Positions 23,841 to 36,000 of a stretch of 64,000 bases of DNA are shown piece by piece. This DNA is from Diphasiastrum complanatum. Lineage: Eukaryota; Streptophyta; Lycopodiopsida; Lycopodiales; Lycopodiaceae. Position 1 is the stretch's first letter, and each line of letters begins with the position of its first letter. The notes under the pieces were generated by a model. That model did not search any database. It was not told the origin of the DNA and was given only the letters and a program-made list of their open reading frames with translations. A program made the translations under genes and the position numbers. Location of the stretch: assembly GCA_029204225.1 (NCBI GenBank), contig CM055096.1, forward strand, positions 64,965,370 to 65,029,369. Reading direction: 5' to 3'.

Positions 23841-24600
23841 GTAAACTCTCAATCATTACTAGGTAAGCATGTGAATTTGGTGTCATTTCAGACAAACAAG
23901 ATTTTTTGTTTTAGCCAGTATAGATTACAGAACTAAAAAGGTTAATTAGATTGACTATACTACATTAGAATCATAACAATTGTTGTCATGTGTGCTAGAC
24001 GAAACATGAACAACATGATTTCATCTTCTATGAGGGTGTATTGTACTTCATATGCTAGGTCAAATGTCTTATGTGTTGCGGGTAACAAGTCATGCCATAG
24101 GTTATTGGAGGAGAACACGACATCATGTTGTATATGGCAGCTTCTTCAAGAATGTAAAAATGGAGCAAACATGTGCTGGATATGAAAAAGTTCAAAAACT
24201 AGAAAATTGTCATTCTTTGACTTTCTTAGCCTAATGTTCTTCCTTATTTCTTAACTCTTGGATGATCCATACCATCAGAATGTAAATAGATAGAATAATC
24301 ACAGTGGTATGAGAGCATCAAGAATCATGCTTATGGGAGGAAAATTGCTGCCAACAAGAAGAAACAACAATGGACAAGGAGTAGTACAAGTTTTGCAATC
24401 TTTTTTGCAATTTTTAAACATCTGGTTTATTAATAATTCTTTATGTTTGGTGTGCAAGTCTTCAAATGGAAGAGAAGTGCATATTCAAGCCTTAATGCAT
24501 TCATTTTGCATTCATTCATTGTCTATGCATTTATTGCTTGAGGGCTTTGATTTCAATATGCTACCAGCTAACATGCATTGACGAAACCATATTGGTGGTA
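23841..24600. other. No supported feature
   Basis: AT-rich. Frames at 23988-24234 and 24309-24581 have no motifs I recognise. Confidence 0.5.
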
Positions 24601-24619
24601 GTCATATAATTTACAACGT

Positions 24620-25620
24620 GATAAGTCGGATGTATCGAGAAAAAAAATTGTAAACCAATTTCGTCTTGAAGTCATATGTTGTGTCACACTAGAGTCGAGA
24701 TACCAATAGACAGAATTTGAATGATTGTTCAATTCGACAATGAAAATCTTTTGGTTGAATTTGTGTTTTGAAGCATCAATAATTGTAGTATGAGCCTGTT
24801 GGTTCTTTACCGCTAGGATTATGAAATCCTTTATATCATGTCCTTTCTTCTTGCAATACTTGCAAAAGAGTTTGGCATGTTGATGTTTTAAGTTTTCTTG
24901 ATGTGTTGGATATGTATTTGACTTTGAAGTATTGATAGTAGAATTTTATGAGTGCCGCTTCTTCTTTGATTATAGCATGATTGACTTGTCTAATGTAGAA
25001 ACATCATTTGACTTTTTTTGAAGTTTTTTTTGGAGATGAATTGAGGATACCTTCTGCATTGTTAAATCCGGCTGTGTCTAAATTAACATGACCAAATGAT
25101 TGTAGGAAGTGGGAAGGCTTTCTAAGAGTGTCATGATCGCATCGTTGTCGGCAATGGGTGATCCGACTACAACAAGTTGGTCAAATAATGATCTAATGTG
25201 ATTATCATGGTCACTAATTGAAGTCGATTCTAATATCTTGCATGAAATTTTTTTTTTTCGCAAGAATAGACGAGCGATAACATCTTGGGTCTCATATAGA
25301 CTTATGAGATTATCACAAGCTTGTTTTGGTGTTTCGCTGCTACTAATATGAGATATTTGTGAATCTTTGAGATTCATGGATATTAATGCAAGAGCTTTGC
25401 CATCTTTTGTTTTCCATTTGGCTATGGGTCAGCATTTTGTTGTGGTAGGATCGAGGATCCATTGACCACATCCCATAAATCTTTCTCTAACAATATCATC
25501 TTCATACGATACTTCAACATCTGAAAGTCATTGTCATTGAATCGCCTGATGAGACGAATCACTAAAGACAATTGCTCCAGTTGTCTGAAAAGAAGAAGAA
25601 ATGAAAAGGCTATGACAATC
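24620..25620 (-). pseudogene. Copia Gag-protease fragment
   Basis: From right to left: Gag start FQMLKYRMKMILLEKDLWDVV (shortened here), then PKQACDNLISLYETQD and LFDQLVVVGSPIADNDAIMTLLESLP typical of UBN2 Gag. Near 24850 is a zinc knuckle CKYCKKKGHDIKDF whose last Cys has become Phe. Near 24700 the protease motif reads LDSSVTQHMT, where family members have DSGA. Loss of the glycine and of a zinc ligand, plus stops, show decay. Confidence 0.65.
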
Positions 25621-26690
25621 GACACAAGCTTTGAACGCGATCTGAGTACTCCACAAGCTAGATTAAAAATATTACAACATAACCACATCTTTATGCCTTG
25701 ACATTGTAATAAAAAGATCACGTTAAGAAGGCCAACCGCCTGGTAACAGGTAAAAATACCATGTATCTAGAGATAAGGAAATGAGTAATATGAGGAGGTG
25801 TGAGGTGGGCCGACAGTTCAAAGTGTCGAGAGACACATTTGAACTGTTGGTAAGTGCTACGGAAGTTTTAGTAAGTAAGGAGCAATATGTTAGATCATCT
25901 GTCATGACAGATCTAGTCGATTAATTGATGAGTCGATAGATGTCGAAGAAAACCATAGATATAGAATTCGAAGGCGTGAAGGACAATTGTGATTCTATTT
26001 TTCAAGTCATCCGATTTGACACACAAGGAGATTAATGAGCATTTGATTCATAAACAAAAATAGAAACAACAATAACGATTCACACATTATACACTAGCTT
26101 GAAGAACACATAGTTTAATTAAGATGTGCGAATGTACATGAGATTGATGTAAAGAAATCTGTTTATCAGCTTACATGCCTAGAAACTCAACTTAGAATTG
26201 AATGATAAAGCTAGGCTAGACAACATGAGTGTCACTGGCTGGATAGTCCAGATTAGATAGATTAGTACATAAGAGTCTGATGATCTAATAACAAAAGACA
26301 TTCATTAGCTATCGCTTCTTGTTTCGCTTTGCATCTAACTCTGATATATATACAATTGTAGTTACTCTATATGTCGGCCTTGGGGTGAGTGGGTGTGAAG
26401 TTTCGATAGTAGTAATGGAAGTACCATATGTTGGTTCGTCATTAGGATGTCGAGTCATGAGAGTGTCAAGTTGAGAGACTTTTCACTATCAAAGGACTAT
26501 CGATGTCGACTGTTACGAACTATGTCTCGAGCTTGTGTGTAGATTTGCAAGTTCTTCAACTGTGGTAGGTCCCGAGTAGATAACCAAGTCTAGGACTATA
26601 TCGTAGATACTTGAAGGAAATAGTTGGTAGCTAATACAATGACAACTGGATCGAATGGTTGAAGTGGAATTAAATTCCAACAAGTTAAAG
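25621..26690. other. No supported feature
   Basis: AT-rich intergenic sequence; no coding, RNA or repeat signal I can defend. Confidence 0.4.
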
Positions 26691-26697
26691 TAAAGAA

Positions 26698-27183
26698 ATA
26701 GTTACCATCAGATTTGATGATGCTTCATCTCGACTTATTGAGAATGTTTTATATGTTCCAACCTTGACCAAGAACATATTATCAATTAGTCGAATTGCTA
26801 ATCGAGGCCACATTGTTACATTCAATGCAGGTCATTGTCTCATTCAAAACAACTCCTCAAATATTTTGGTCAAAGGATATAGAGATGGTCATTTCTATAT
26901 ATTGAGTCATGAATGTGCACTCACCTTTGAAGAAAAATCAGTGTTGACACCTTCATCTGACAATAATACCCTATGGCATAAACGCCTAGGACATTTGCAT
27001 ATGAGAACAATAACTTATATGTTATGCAACAAACTTGTCAAAGGCTTAGACATCAACAAGTCTTCACCAACACAGACTTGTGAGACTTGTATTCTTGGCA
27101 AGCACGCAAGGTCAAGATTCCCCAAAGGCCAAGCTCATAGAGCTAAAGGCATTTTGGATCTTATTCGTGTTCTTCATATTTGA
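26698..27183 (+). pseudogene. Copia protease/pre-integrase fragment
   Basis: Plus strand: motif ENVLYVPTLTKNILSISRI, then LWHKRLGHLHMRTI and CETCILGKHARSRFP, the HHCC zinc-binding region that precedes the integrase core. The frame ends at 27183 and no catalytic core follows. It comes from a different copia family than the neighbouring minus-strand Gag fragment, judging by orientation and motif wording. Confidence 0.7.
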
Positions 27184-28160
27184 GCAAGGATATAACTATG
27201 CTGCACATTAATCTCTTGACAAAGGGTTTGTATTGTGTGGCAAGGAGAATCAAAATTTCCTCTTTAAAAGTCACTCGAATACAAGTAAAAACAAGCACTT
27301 GACATCAAGATACTACCTGACATTAAAATATTACCAAGAGATTCTAGATCCAAAGAAAAAGGCAATCAAAATTGAATAATACTTCACCAAAGTTGTGAAA
27401 GTGCGCGTCTAGTTTGTCTAAATCCAAAGGATGATGAGGGAATTGGGCCACATTTCCCACAAGTATACTAGATAGATGAGTGTATTCCCCACCATGACTA
27501 CTAGTCAATCATGGTGCATCAACAATCTAATGGTGAGTGTGGGTGATACCACCAATTTCTCCAAGATGGTATCATATCTCCTCACCCTTAGATCTTTGAG
27601 AGCCCACCATAAGTGTTCAAGAAAGCCCGCAAAGTAGAAGTGGTATCTTTCTTTGAAAATCAATTTTGTAAAAACCTTACAGGAAGCTGACTGTTAAAAA
27701 TTGACAACTTCAAAAGGAGGAAATTTGTGCGTAGTAAAGTAGGTAGATCCATACATTGTTTTAGGTTACATAGCTTTATTGAGCTAAAAAAATAATTCAC
27801 TAATGTAAACTTCTAATATTTCGCAGGCAAGCAATTTGAGATACAGGATTTAGAAGACGAGAATTTTCAAAAATTGACAACCTTTGAAAAATGTAAGGAA
27901 ATTGGAGAGAAACCCCAAAGAGGTTGCTCGAGCCACCACTTTAGTGCAATGTTATAATAACAATGGTGGTTAAAAATAGGCTCACCTAGATACATTATAA
28001 GGACACTCGTGGTTCCAAAATATGCTCCCCTTACTAGATTAGGCACAGTGGTGGTTCCAAAATAAGCTCCCCTTACTAGATTAGGCACAATGTGACGAGA
28101 CTCGAGAGTAGTGTGTTCAAAATAAGCTGCCTTGGGGCTCTATTATGCTAGGTACATGTA
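27184..28160. other. Intergenic region upstream of the APRR2-like gene
   Basis: Apart from the tandem duplication near its end, no supported feature. Confidence 0.4.
28012..28090. repeat. 41-bp tandem duplication
   Basis: GTGGTTCCAAAATATGCTCC... at about 28010 recurs 41 bp downstream with a single T-to-A difference through TTACTAGATTAGGCACA. Confidence 0.85.
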
Positions 28161-28539
28161 TTTAGAATATGCAAAGTGTTGTTGCCAAATACCTTTCTAA
28201 TAAATGGGCCCCTGGGGTCTCCTTTCATCCGACTCACCCCCTACTACTAAAGAATGTGGTTATTGCGTGTCCTGGCTTTATCCACTTCCAGGTGGTGGCC
28301 ACGTACACTGCTCCTGTACACGTCAATTTTACAGGTGACGGCCGGCGGCAGCGGAAGCACCCTTCCCCAGGACACCTGCGGTTCGAGCCAGACCGTAGCA
28401 TCGGGTCAATTTAACCCCGGTTCGACGACTTGAGTAGCCTCGGAGCGTGTGTCCGTCACGATTTGAAGCCTGCCCACCGTCGGAGTCACTCCCAGGCCTT
28501 CAGATCCTGCCACGTTTTCAGATTAGACCATTGAAAGAG

Positions 28540-28745
28540 ATCCAGGTGACACGTATTCCACGTGGCATAGATCCAGTGATTTTGAGATTAGATATATCGC
28601 GGCTATAATGGTCTGGCCCCTTAGCGCACGGAGTGTGCGGCAGAGATTGGTGGCGGTCGGATTTTTGCCACGTGTAACAACGCCATCTGGACGCTTTTTA
28701 ACGGTTAGTTATAAAATGACGTGTCGAAATCAGAGCGTTTGTGAT
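28540..28745 (+). promoter_or_regulatory. Probable core promoter of the APRR2-like gene with G-boxes
   Basis: A perfect palindromic G-box CCACGTGG at 28557-28564, a second CACGTG at 28669-28674 (GCCACGTGTAAC, ABRE-like), further ACGT cores at 28549 and 28718, and a TATA-like TTATAAAAT at 28709-28717. Transcription would start about 28740-28750. G-boxes are bound by bZIP, bHLH/PIF and related factors. The region is GC-richer than the flanks. No transcript evidence is available, so the start is inferred. Confidence 0.45.
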
Positions 28746-28880
28746 GGAATCGAAGGGTGGCGTGGGCTTTAGATCGCCGTGCGCCAAGGGAGTGGAAAGG
28801 CTCCCTTTTTGGTGTTGCGATCCAATAGAGCTGAGCCTAGCATAGCTCTCTCTGCTCTCTGTTCTCTGTTCTCTGTAGCT

Positions 28881-28967
28881 ATGGACGATCAACGGCTAGG
28901 ACTCCTCCTGCTCGTGCATTCACTCTTTCCACGGGAGCTTGCTGCTTCTCTGTTCCGACTTCAATGA
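28881..28967 (+). other. Possible upstream ORF 1
   Basis: 28-codon ORF (MDDQRLGLLLLVHSL...) in the probable 5' leader. Its TGA overlaps the ATG of a second short ORF. Whether it is in the mature mRNA depends on leader splicing, which I cannot determine. Confidence 0.3.
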
Positions 28968-29158
28968 AGCCTAGACGATGCTGGAGCATCCGTAGTCGCT
29001 CTCGGACACCATCATTGCACCTGCGTGAGTCGCTCAGGATCGTATTTCTGCACCAGTACCTTCCTCTTCTTCGCCTTCGCCCTGCTATGATTACCCACCT
29101 CAATTGCAGGTCGCCTGGTCATAATTTGTGTTTGAGTGCTCTCACTCCTTACTCCTGA
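28964..29158 (+). other. Possible upstream ORF 2
   Basis: 64-codon Arg-rich ORF starting in ATGA, four bases overlapping ORF 1. A potential 5' splice site (CTGC|GTGAGT) near 29025 could remove its second half. Composition gives no sign of a functional protein. Confidence 0.25.
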
Positions 29159-30013
29159 CTCCTCACTCTTCAGTTTTCCTGCCCCTGCTTACGCTGAGGA
29201 AGCACATAGTGCATTGAATTCGAAGCTCATAAATCATTTCATCAGATAGTCGGAACATGCATCAGATGGGCCGGTTTTGCTATGTTTTTGAGCTGGACAA
29301 TCACAGCCTTTATTTGCTTCTTGTGGGTTTTCATTCAGAATGGACTCAAGCTACCCAGATCCTGGAGATTATCAGACTTCACTCTCCAGGACTACACTGA
29401 CATCTCTTCCAAGATAGTAGCTATTCTTATTTTCAATATAGCCACAAAAATCTCCATCACTCACAATCTATCCTCCTAATCCTGAAGCAGGCTGCAGAGT
29501 TTTGATCTCAAGCTAATTTCTAGAAGAGAATCTGCTTTCGATTAATTCTCGAAGATCAAGCTCCCATGACTCTGTTGTAATTTGCTGACTTGGGAACTGT
29601 GAATACTGGCTCAGTGAGGGGAGCGTAGAGACGCCACAAGAAGCTTGACATGTGTGTCGCGGGTGCACATCCTGTTTTCTGGAGTTTGTGTTATCCTGAT
29701 GGGCAACCTGGGCAGGGGCGCGGCAGGTGGTTGTTTCTTTCCCGACTTTAACCACTTCAATCGCCCGCTTTCTTTGTCCTCAATAAGCTTTTGGGAAGCC
29801 GTGGAGAGAGTTATTCACAAACAGATCAGCTGAGGTGGTCACATTGCCAGTGATAATGCTCAGCGGTGAGGAAAAGGCTGATTAACAGATGTGTATCCTC
29901 CTCAGAAGTGACGGAAAAGAGCAGTAAAATGGGTGAAGAATGCGTAGACGGAGCATCATTCTTTGAAGATTATACTGATGCTTAAGATAGAGTAATTGGG
30001 GGCCGCTTTAGCT

Positions 30014-33000
30014 ATGGTTGTAGTAGCTGACCCATTTCCTCAGTGGACGGACTTTCCTCGTGGATTGCAAGTGCTTTTAGTAGGCAAAGACATCGCCCAT
30101 AACAATGACGTCAGATTCAGTTTGGAGCGCTGCCATTATATTGGTAACTTTTTCCTTGCGGCCTTTTATAAGTTTCAATGCAGACAAGGGAGAGAAACAA
30201 GGTCTGGAAGTAGAATTTATCATGCTTTCAAGAAAAGTCATAAAATCCGAAGAGTTTTGCGCTTGTTCATCACTTGTATTGATCTTAAGAGAATTTATCT
30301 TGTAAGAAGAATATATCTTCGTTCGGTTGTTATTGTTTTCCCTATTGACTATCTCAAATTACCACGAAATCAAACCTCTCATTTACATAAAATCAATACA
30401 AGTAGATGTCATTTGATGGCTGGCAGAGCTTGGCAAGACAGCCATGTGAGAATAAACAAGCAAACACATGAGCTTGCAAGAGCTTTAGGATCATGCTAGA
30501 GAGAAAGAGAGATCTTAATCGTACAAGATACATATGAACAAAAAGATGCAATCTCCTTAACTTCTCGATCTTATGTACGCCAGTTATGTTCCCTGGACTA
30601 TCTTTTAAGTAGTTTATCTTCCAACCAGGGAGTTAAAAGGTAAGAGGGAACCACCTAGTGCATTAGTTCTTAGGAGTCCCTTAGCCCATTTCAGTATTTC
30701 ACTCCATAATTTGGTCACTATATGCCTATCTATCCAAAACGGCCCTTACACGACAAAGTTATGTCAACAGACGTAAGTGTGATTCTTTGGAGTGCTTATA
30801 CTCCTCAAACAGCAACTTTGGGCTCTGATAGCTTGTTCTAAATTCCGGATAGGCAAAGCAAACCAGGTGTCACTTGCCAGTTCCCAAAGGCATAAGCCTA
30901 CGTCTGTGCGATTTAGTTAAATAAGTAATTTGCTTGAATCGATCTTGTGTAAACAGTTTTTACCTGGTAGAACACTGTGAATTACATTACGTCGAGTGCT
31001 GGTATGGCCAACAAATTATAGGCCATTCACCAGAGAAATTGGCATATTTGCTTGTAATTAACTGTTTCTCATTTGCTGAAGGGATTTTTAGCATCCTGGG
31101 CTATAGACAAAGTGATTTATAAAACTTATTGAATGTTTCCATCTTATGTTCAAACTTCTTTCTCTCCAACAATGGAGCTAGCTGGTTGTCCATTTTTGCA
31201 TGATTGCAACGATCATTACTATCTTGTATGAAGGTTGATTTACGACCTATAATCTTCTCTGTATCTGCATGTTTTGGGATCACAAGCAGTTACCACGCTT
31301 GGGAGGGATGAGGATGCAATTGCAGCACTTGAAAATTTTGAAATATCCTTTCATCTGGTCCTGGTGGAGGTAACTCACCAATAGGAAATTAATTTTTCGA
31401 TCTGTGTGCTGTGGCTGGTTTCTGATAAGGAAGCTCAGAAGCATACGCTGACCCTTTTCTTTCATTACCTTTCGAGTAATTTTCACAGTTGATGATTGTC
31501 TTCCAAGGTAGGTAGACTTCAGTTTGCAAGCGAGTACAAGATTTTGACTCCCTTTCTTCATGCTGGTATTGATCTTTTGCAGGCTACACAAGATGATGAG
31601 CTTGATGGGTTTAAAATTTTGAAGGCAGCTGGCAATGTGCCTACAATCAGTAAGAAGCTAACTTTGATCTCAACCAGATAACTAGGAATAGCTTGAGATG
31701 ACCAAAAACAGTATCTCACAATCCTGACACCCAAGGATACAATTTTGTACAGAGAACTATAAACTTGTTGGGGTGGGTTTCAAGCAAAAATTTGAGTAAA
31801 TGTTATAATTCAATACTAGGAGTACAGTGTACTGGCTATTTAGAATTGAGAAAGGAGGTGATGACATCTTTTGGTGATTGTTGGTACAGTGATGACGGCA
31901 ACAGATGACATGACCATCATAATGCAAGGCATTGCAGTAAGTTTTTGATTATTCATCTGTGTAAACAGATGCTGTTGCTTTGGCAGTAAAGAATGAAAGT
32001 TTTCAGGGCATCAATGATTAATCTGAGAAATCTTATATAGTACTTGACCTGTTGATTGCTTCTGCTTATACTTTTGTAGCACACGTACAAGTTTCATTCT
32101 GTCATATCATCTGTTATCAGCTTGGAGCAGTAGACTTTCTGCAAAAACCAGTCACAAAGGAAAAACTCAGAAACATCTGGCAGCATGTGGTTCGCAAGGT
32201 ATCACTTGTGGTTTGCATTTACTGCAGATTCATACAGAATTGTCTTGTGTCAGAAGTTAGATTGTTTGCTATTTATATGACACGACACGAAATAGTCACA
32301 ATGACTGTATAAGCAACCCTCACGGCAAAGCAGAGAGGAGGCCTGCCATGATCGCATGGTGCTGCCTCCTTTCAAGCCGGGAGCTGGGAGATGCAAGCAG
32401 GCAGTGCCATGAGATCCCTGCCGGCTACTTCATTCCTGTGCAGTGAGGGTTGTGTATACCGTCTTCCAAACAGGTAAATGCATAGGTTTATAGTAGTCAC
32501 CGCCATAAAATATTTTGTATCTTGTTGATAGTAGTGTTTTCACTTCCTCATACTCCATTTCATATTTTATACCCAACGGGGTTGGCTCAACTGATTAGCT
32601 TGGCATCCAAAGTTTCTTTGGTCCCAGGTTCGAGCCTCCCCTTGGAAACCAAGAAGCATTTCATATTTTATGAGTTGTTCAAAATAAGGACTTCTTATAG
32701 TGGCATTTAGGTGATGAAGTCAAAATGCACTGCAATGTAAAAAAATCTAACTTGCAATAAAAGTAAATATTAGTGTTGAAAATTTGATGTTTTTCACCCC
32801 AAGCACCAGATGCTATGTTTTGATCATAAGAGCACGTCTAAACATTTAGCGCAATCAAAGAAAGTGCAATAGTCCAGACAGGTTTGATGCTTAGGGGTAA
32901 AGTGTTTGCACAGGCTCTCAATTCAGGGAACCAAAACTCACAAGAATCTGTTAAGCTGCTGAAAGACTCTGCGGACTGCTTGTGCGAATCAATGCACAGA

Positions 33001-36000
33001 GCTGATTTCGAAGCAGAAGGTTCAAAGACTCAGGATGCATATGGGCATAGTGTAAGGAATGCAAACAATGACAAGACATTACAAGCTGCAAAAGTGCCTG
33101 ATGGTGAGAAGCTCCCCACTCCATTGAGACCTCAAGCTGAGCAGTTAGCGAAAGAGAGCTCACACGAAGATATGCCACATGTGTCTCCTATGTCTGTTAT
33201 TTCGTCAGAAGTGAAGCTTGAATTTGAGGAAATTAGTAGAGAAGTTGTGGCATCCACACAAGATAGCCTTTACTCAGATATAAAATTCGAAGACTACACC
33301 TGTTCTAAGGTTGAATTTGATGACAGTTTGGATGACATTTGCATTAGCAGTGGAATGATACTGGACGGAGATGAAGGAGCTGACACTGAAATTAATCCTA
33401 ACATATTTCTTGGGTTACCTGATTCGGACTCAGATTCTGCCTTAGATTTCAACTTTGACCTACTGGACTGCAGCCAATTTCAGGATGCTGAGGAAGAAGA
33501 GGAAGATTTCTCTGTGTCTGATCTAGTAAAATTGGAGGAAGACAGTTTTGAAATAGACATGCTGGATTCATTTTTGCAGTCACCACCCCATAGTGAAGTT
33601 AGGAAGGACAAAAAGGTAGATCAAATCAATGCAGAGCGAAAGGAAAAGAATGTTAAAAGTGCCAGTGGAAGGAAAAAGATAAAGGTATGGAACTTCCATA
33701 AGACTATTTAGTTGCCTATAGTTTTTGCTTAATTGTCATTATTCAACTTGCCTCTACAGGTGGATTGGACTGTAGAACTGCACAATAAGTTTGTTCGAGC
33801 AGTTGAGCAACTTGGAGTGGACAAAGCTATTCCATCAAGGATTTTAGAGCTCATGGGTGTAAAATGTCTTACTCGTCACAATATTGCCAGTCATTTGCAG
33901 GTTGACTTTGTGCATTGGTGTTTCAAAATAGCATCTTGCCTAGAATGTTTTTGTTAGGATGCTATAGGAATTCTGTATTTAAATTCGTGACAAGTCAGCT
34001 CAACCTAGAGTCCAATTTGCATAAGTCTAGCTATGGATATAAAACCTTTGTGCACATCATTTAACAATTTCATCCACATAGAATCTTTTAATGGCACAGT
34101 TCCCTATTTCATCTTGACTTAAAGGACTTTGCTGCAGAAATATCGTTCACACAGAAAGAACTATCTATATCGGGAATCTCGAGCAAGTAACTGGCGTAAT
34201 GGAAGATCTTCAGACTTGAGAGATAGGAATTCTTTGCTTCCATCTCGTAAGAGCAACCTTGCTCCAATACAACCCCGACTTCCAGTGGCTGTGTATCCTG
34301 GACATTTCCCTAGAGCACCATTGCATGTTTGGGGACACCCTAGCATGGATCATTCGTCTGCACATCTGTGGCATCAAACACACATGAATGCTCCCACGAC
34401 CTGGCATTCATCAGACGCCACAATTTGGCAACACCCTGTGGTAGGCTCTTCAGTGCTTCCTCACTTGATTCAGAAATACCTTATCACTTCTGGTTACATC
34501 TGAAAATCGATGAATTTACTTTGTCTGACTTACAGCTAGATTTGAATCAAAATTTGAAAGTTTTTTGAAAGATTAGAATTGAACAAAGTATCAAAAGAGT
34601 AGAACCCATGTGAAAGATAGCAAGGGCCATGCTTTCTTATCATACATTCAACATAAGGAACCTTGATGTTACCTCAAAAAGTTTCCAACTTCTAAAAACA
34701 TGGCACTAAATGCTACATTGAATAGTTATCCAAACAAAAAACTCGAATTTGGCTGGGAGGAAAGACTAAGATTTGAATCTTGCATTTAATTGAGAAGATT
34801 TGAAACCTTTCCAATCAAGATTTCTTGTACCTATGCATTATAATTATTCCGATGACCTGCTTGCTTTATTTTCTTCAGTTGTTTTTTGGGGGAGGTCGCC
34901 CTCATATGCTGTCCCACTGGGGAAAGGCTTTCGGCCAAAGGCATAGCCCGAGGTGGAAGGCCCTTCCGATGGCGAACGGCCTAGGAGGGAGACCTTCCCT
35001 GTCGTGAACGCAATTTCACTTTTTCTTTTTGTTATGATTTTTTTTTATATGGATCTTCAGGGCAGAAAGTGCACGTAAAAAAATTTACTTGCACCTTCCG
35101 ACACCCGGAAGGTGCAGGTAAAAAAATTTGGGAAATAAAAACCCAATGCACTTATTCCTCCTGAGGAGGCGGGCGCACGGTCCGCGGGCGGAAGGGCCGA
35201 GGAGCCGGCCCTTCCCTTCCATGAATTCCGTTTTTACATTTTTTTTTCTTTTTTTTTTTGACGTAAATTTTTTTTTACACACCTTCCGGGCGGAAGGTGC
35301 ATGTAAAAAACGTAAATTTTTTTACGTGCACCTTCCGGTGTCAAAAAAAAATGACCATGCACAGCCAGCCTTCGTGGGCTGTTTCTATATCCAAAAGAGA
35401 GAAGATTACATGCCAAGAACTAGATACTACGGATTGACAGCCTTGAGAGTTGGATTGCTGATGTCAAGAAACACAGGTGTGTTTTGTTTGACACCAACAG
35501 GGATAAAAAGTTTTCTTAATTTGATGTGGTACAAGTTCTATGGAAAGAAGTTAAGCTTACAATCTAAATAGTTGTGTAGATCTATTGGAAGCCACAATGA
35601 TCAATTATAGTGAACTAGCAACAAAGATTTCACAAATGGTTGTTGTTAAAGGATCTCATTTTTATGCCATTCATAGATTTGGATTGGACCGATGCAACCA
35701 TGCGTATAATGTAGTATTCCCATTACCTAATACCTATCACTTTTTTTTTGAAGTTTCTAGAATTTTTTTTTTCTCTAAGACACCTAGACAAACTTACAAA
35801 GAGGAAAAACAAAAACGTTCCACTCCAGAACGAGCTAAATTTCGGAACGTGATTAGAATGCCATGTTTCTCAAAACACGATGCATCTATGGGACCCAAGT
35901 AACATGTAATCACAAGTCAGCATGAGCCATTATTAAGGTGTTTTCACACACAAGGTCGGCCAATAGTGACGTTGAGTCACACTTATCCCTCTACATCAGC

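Noticed and set aside
32314-32452. Match of the intronic foldback to miR168, miR393 or miR408
   Set aside because: Short local similarities only (TCGCATGGTGCTG versus the miR168 start; GATCGCAT in miR393; CACTGCCT in miR408). The rest of each mature sequence and the star strands do not agree.
32571-32656. Functional tRNA gene
   Set aside because: No acceptor stem or anticodon arm; flanking 15-bp duplication marks a retroposed element.
34825-35902. ORFs of 60-147 codons in intron 8
   Set aside because: Composed of hairpin repeats and homopolymers; no protein-like composition.
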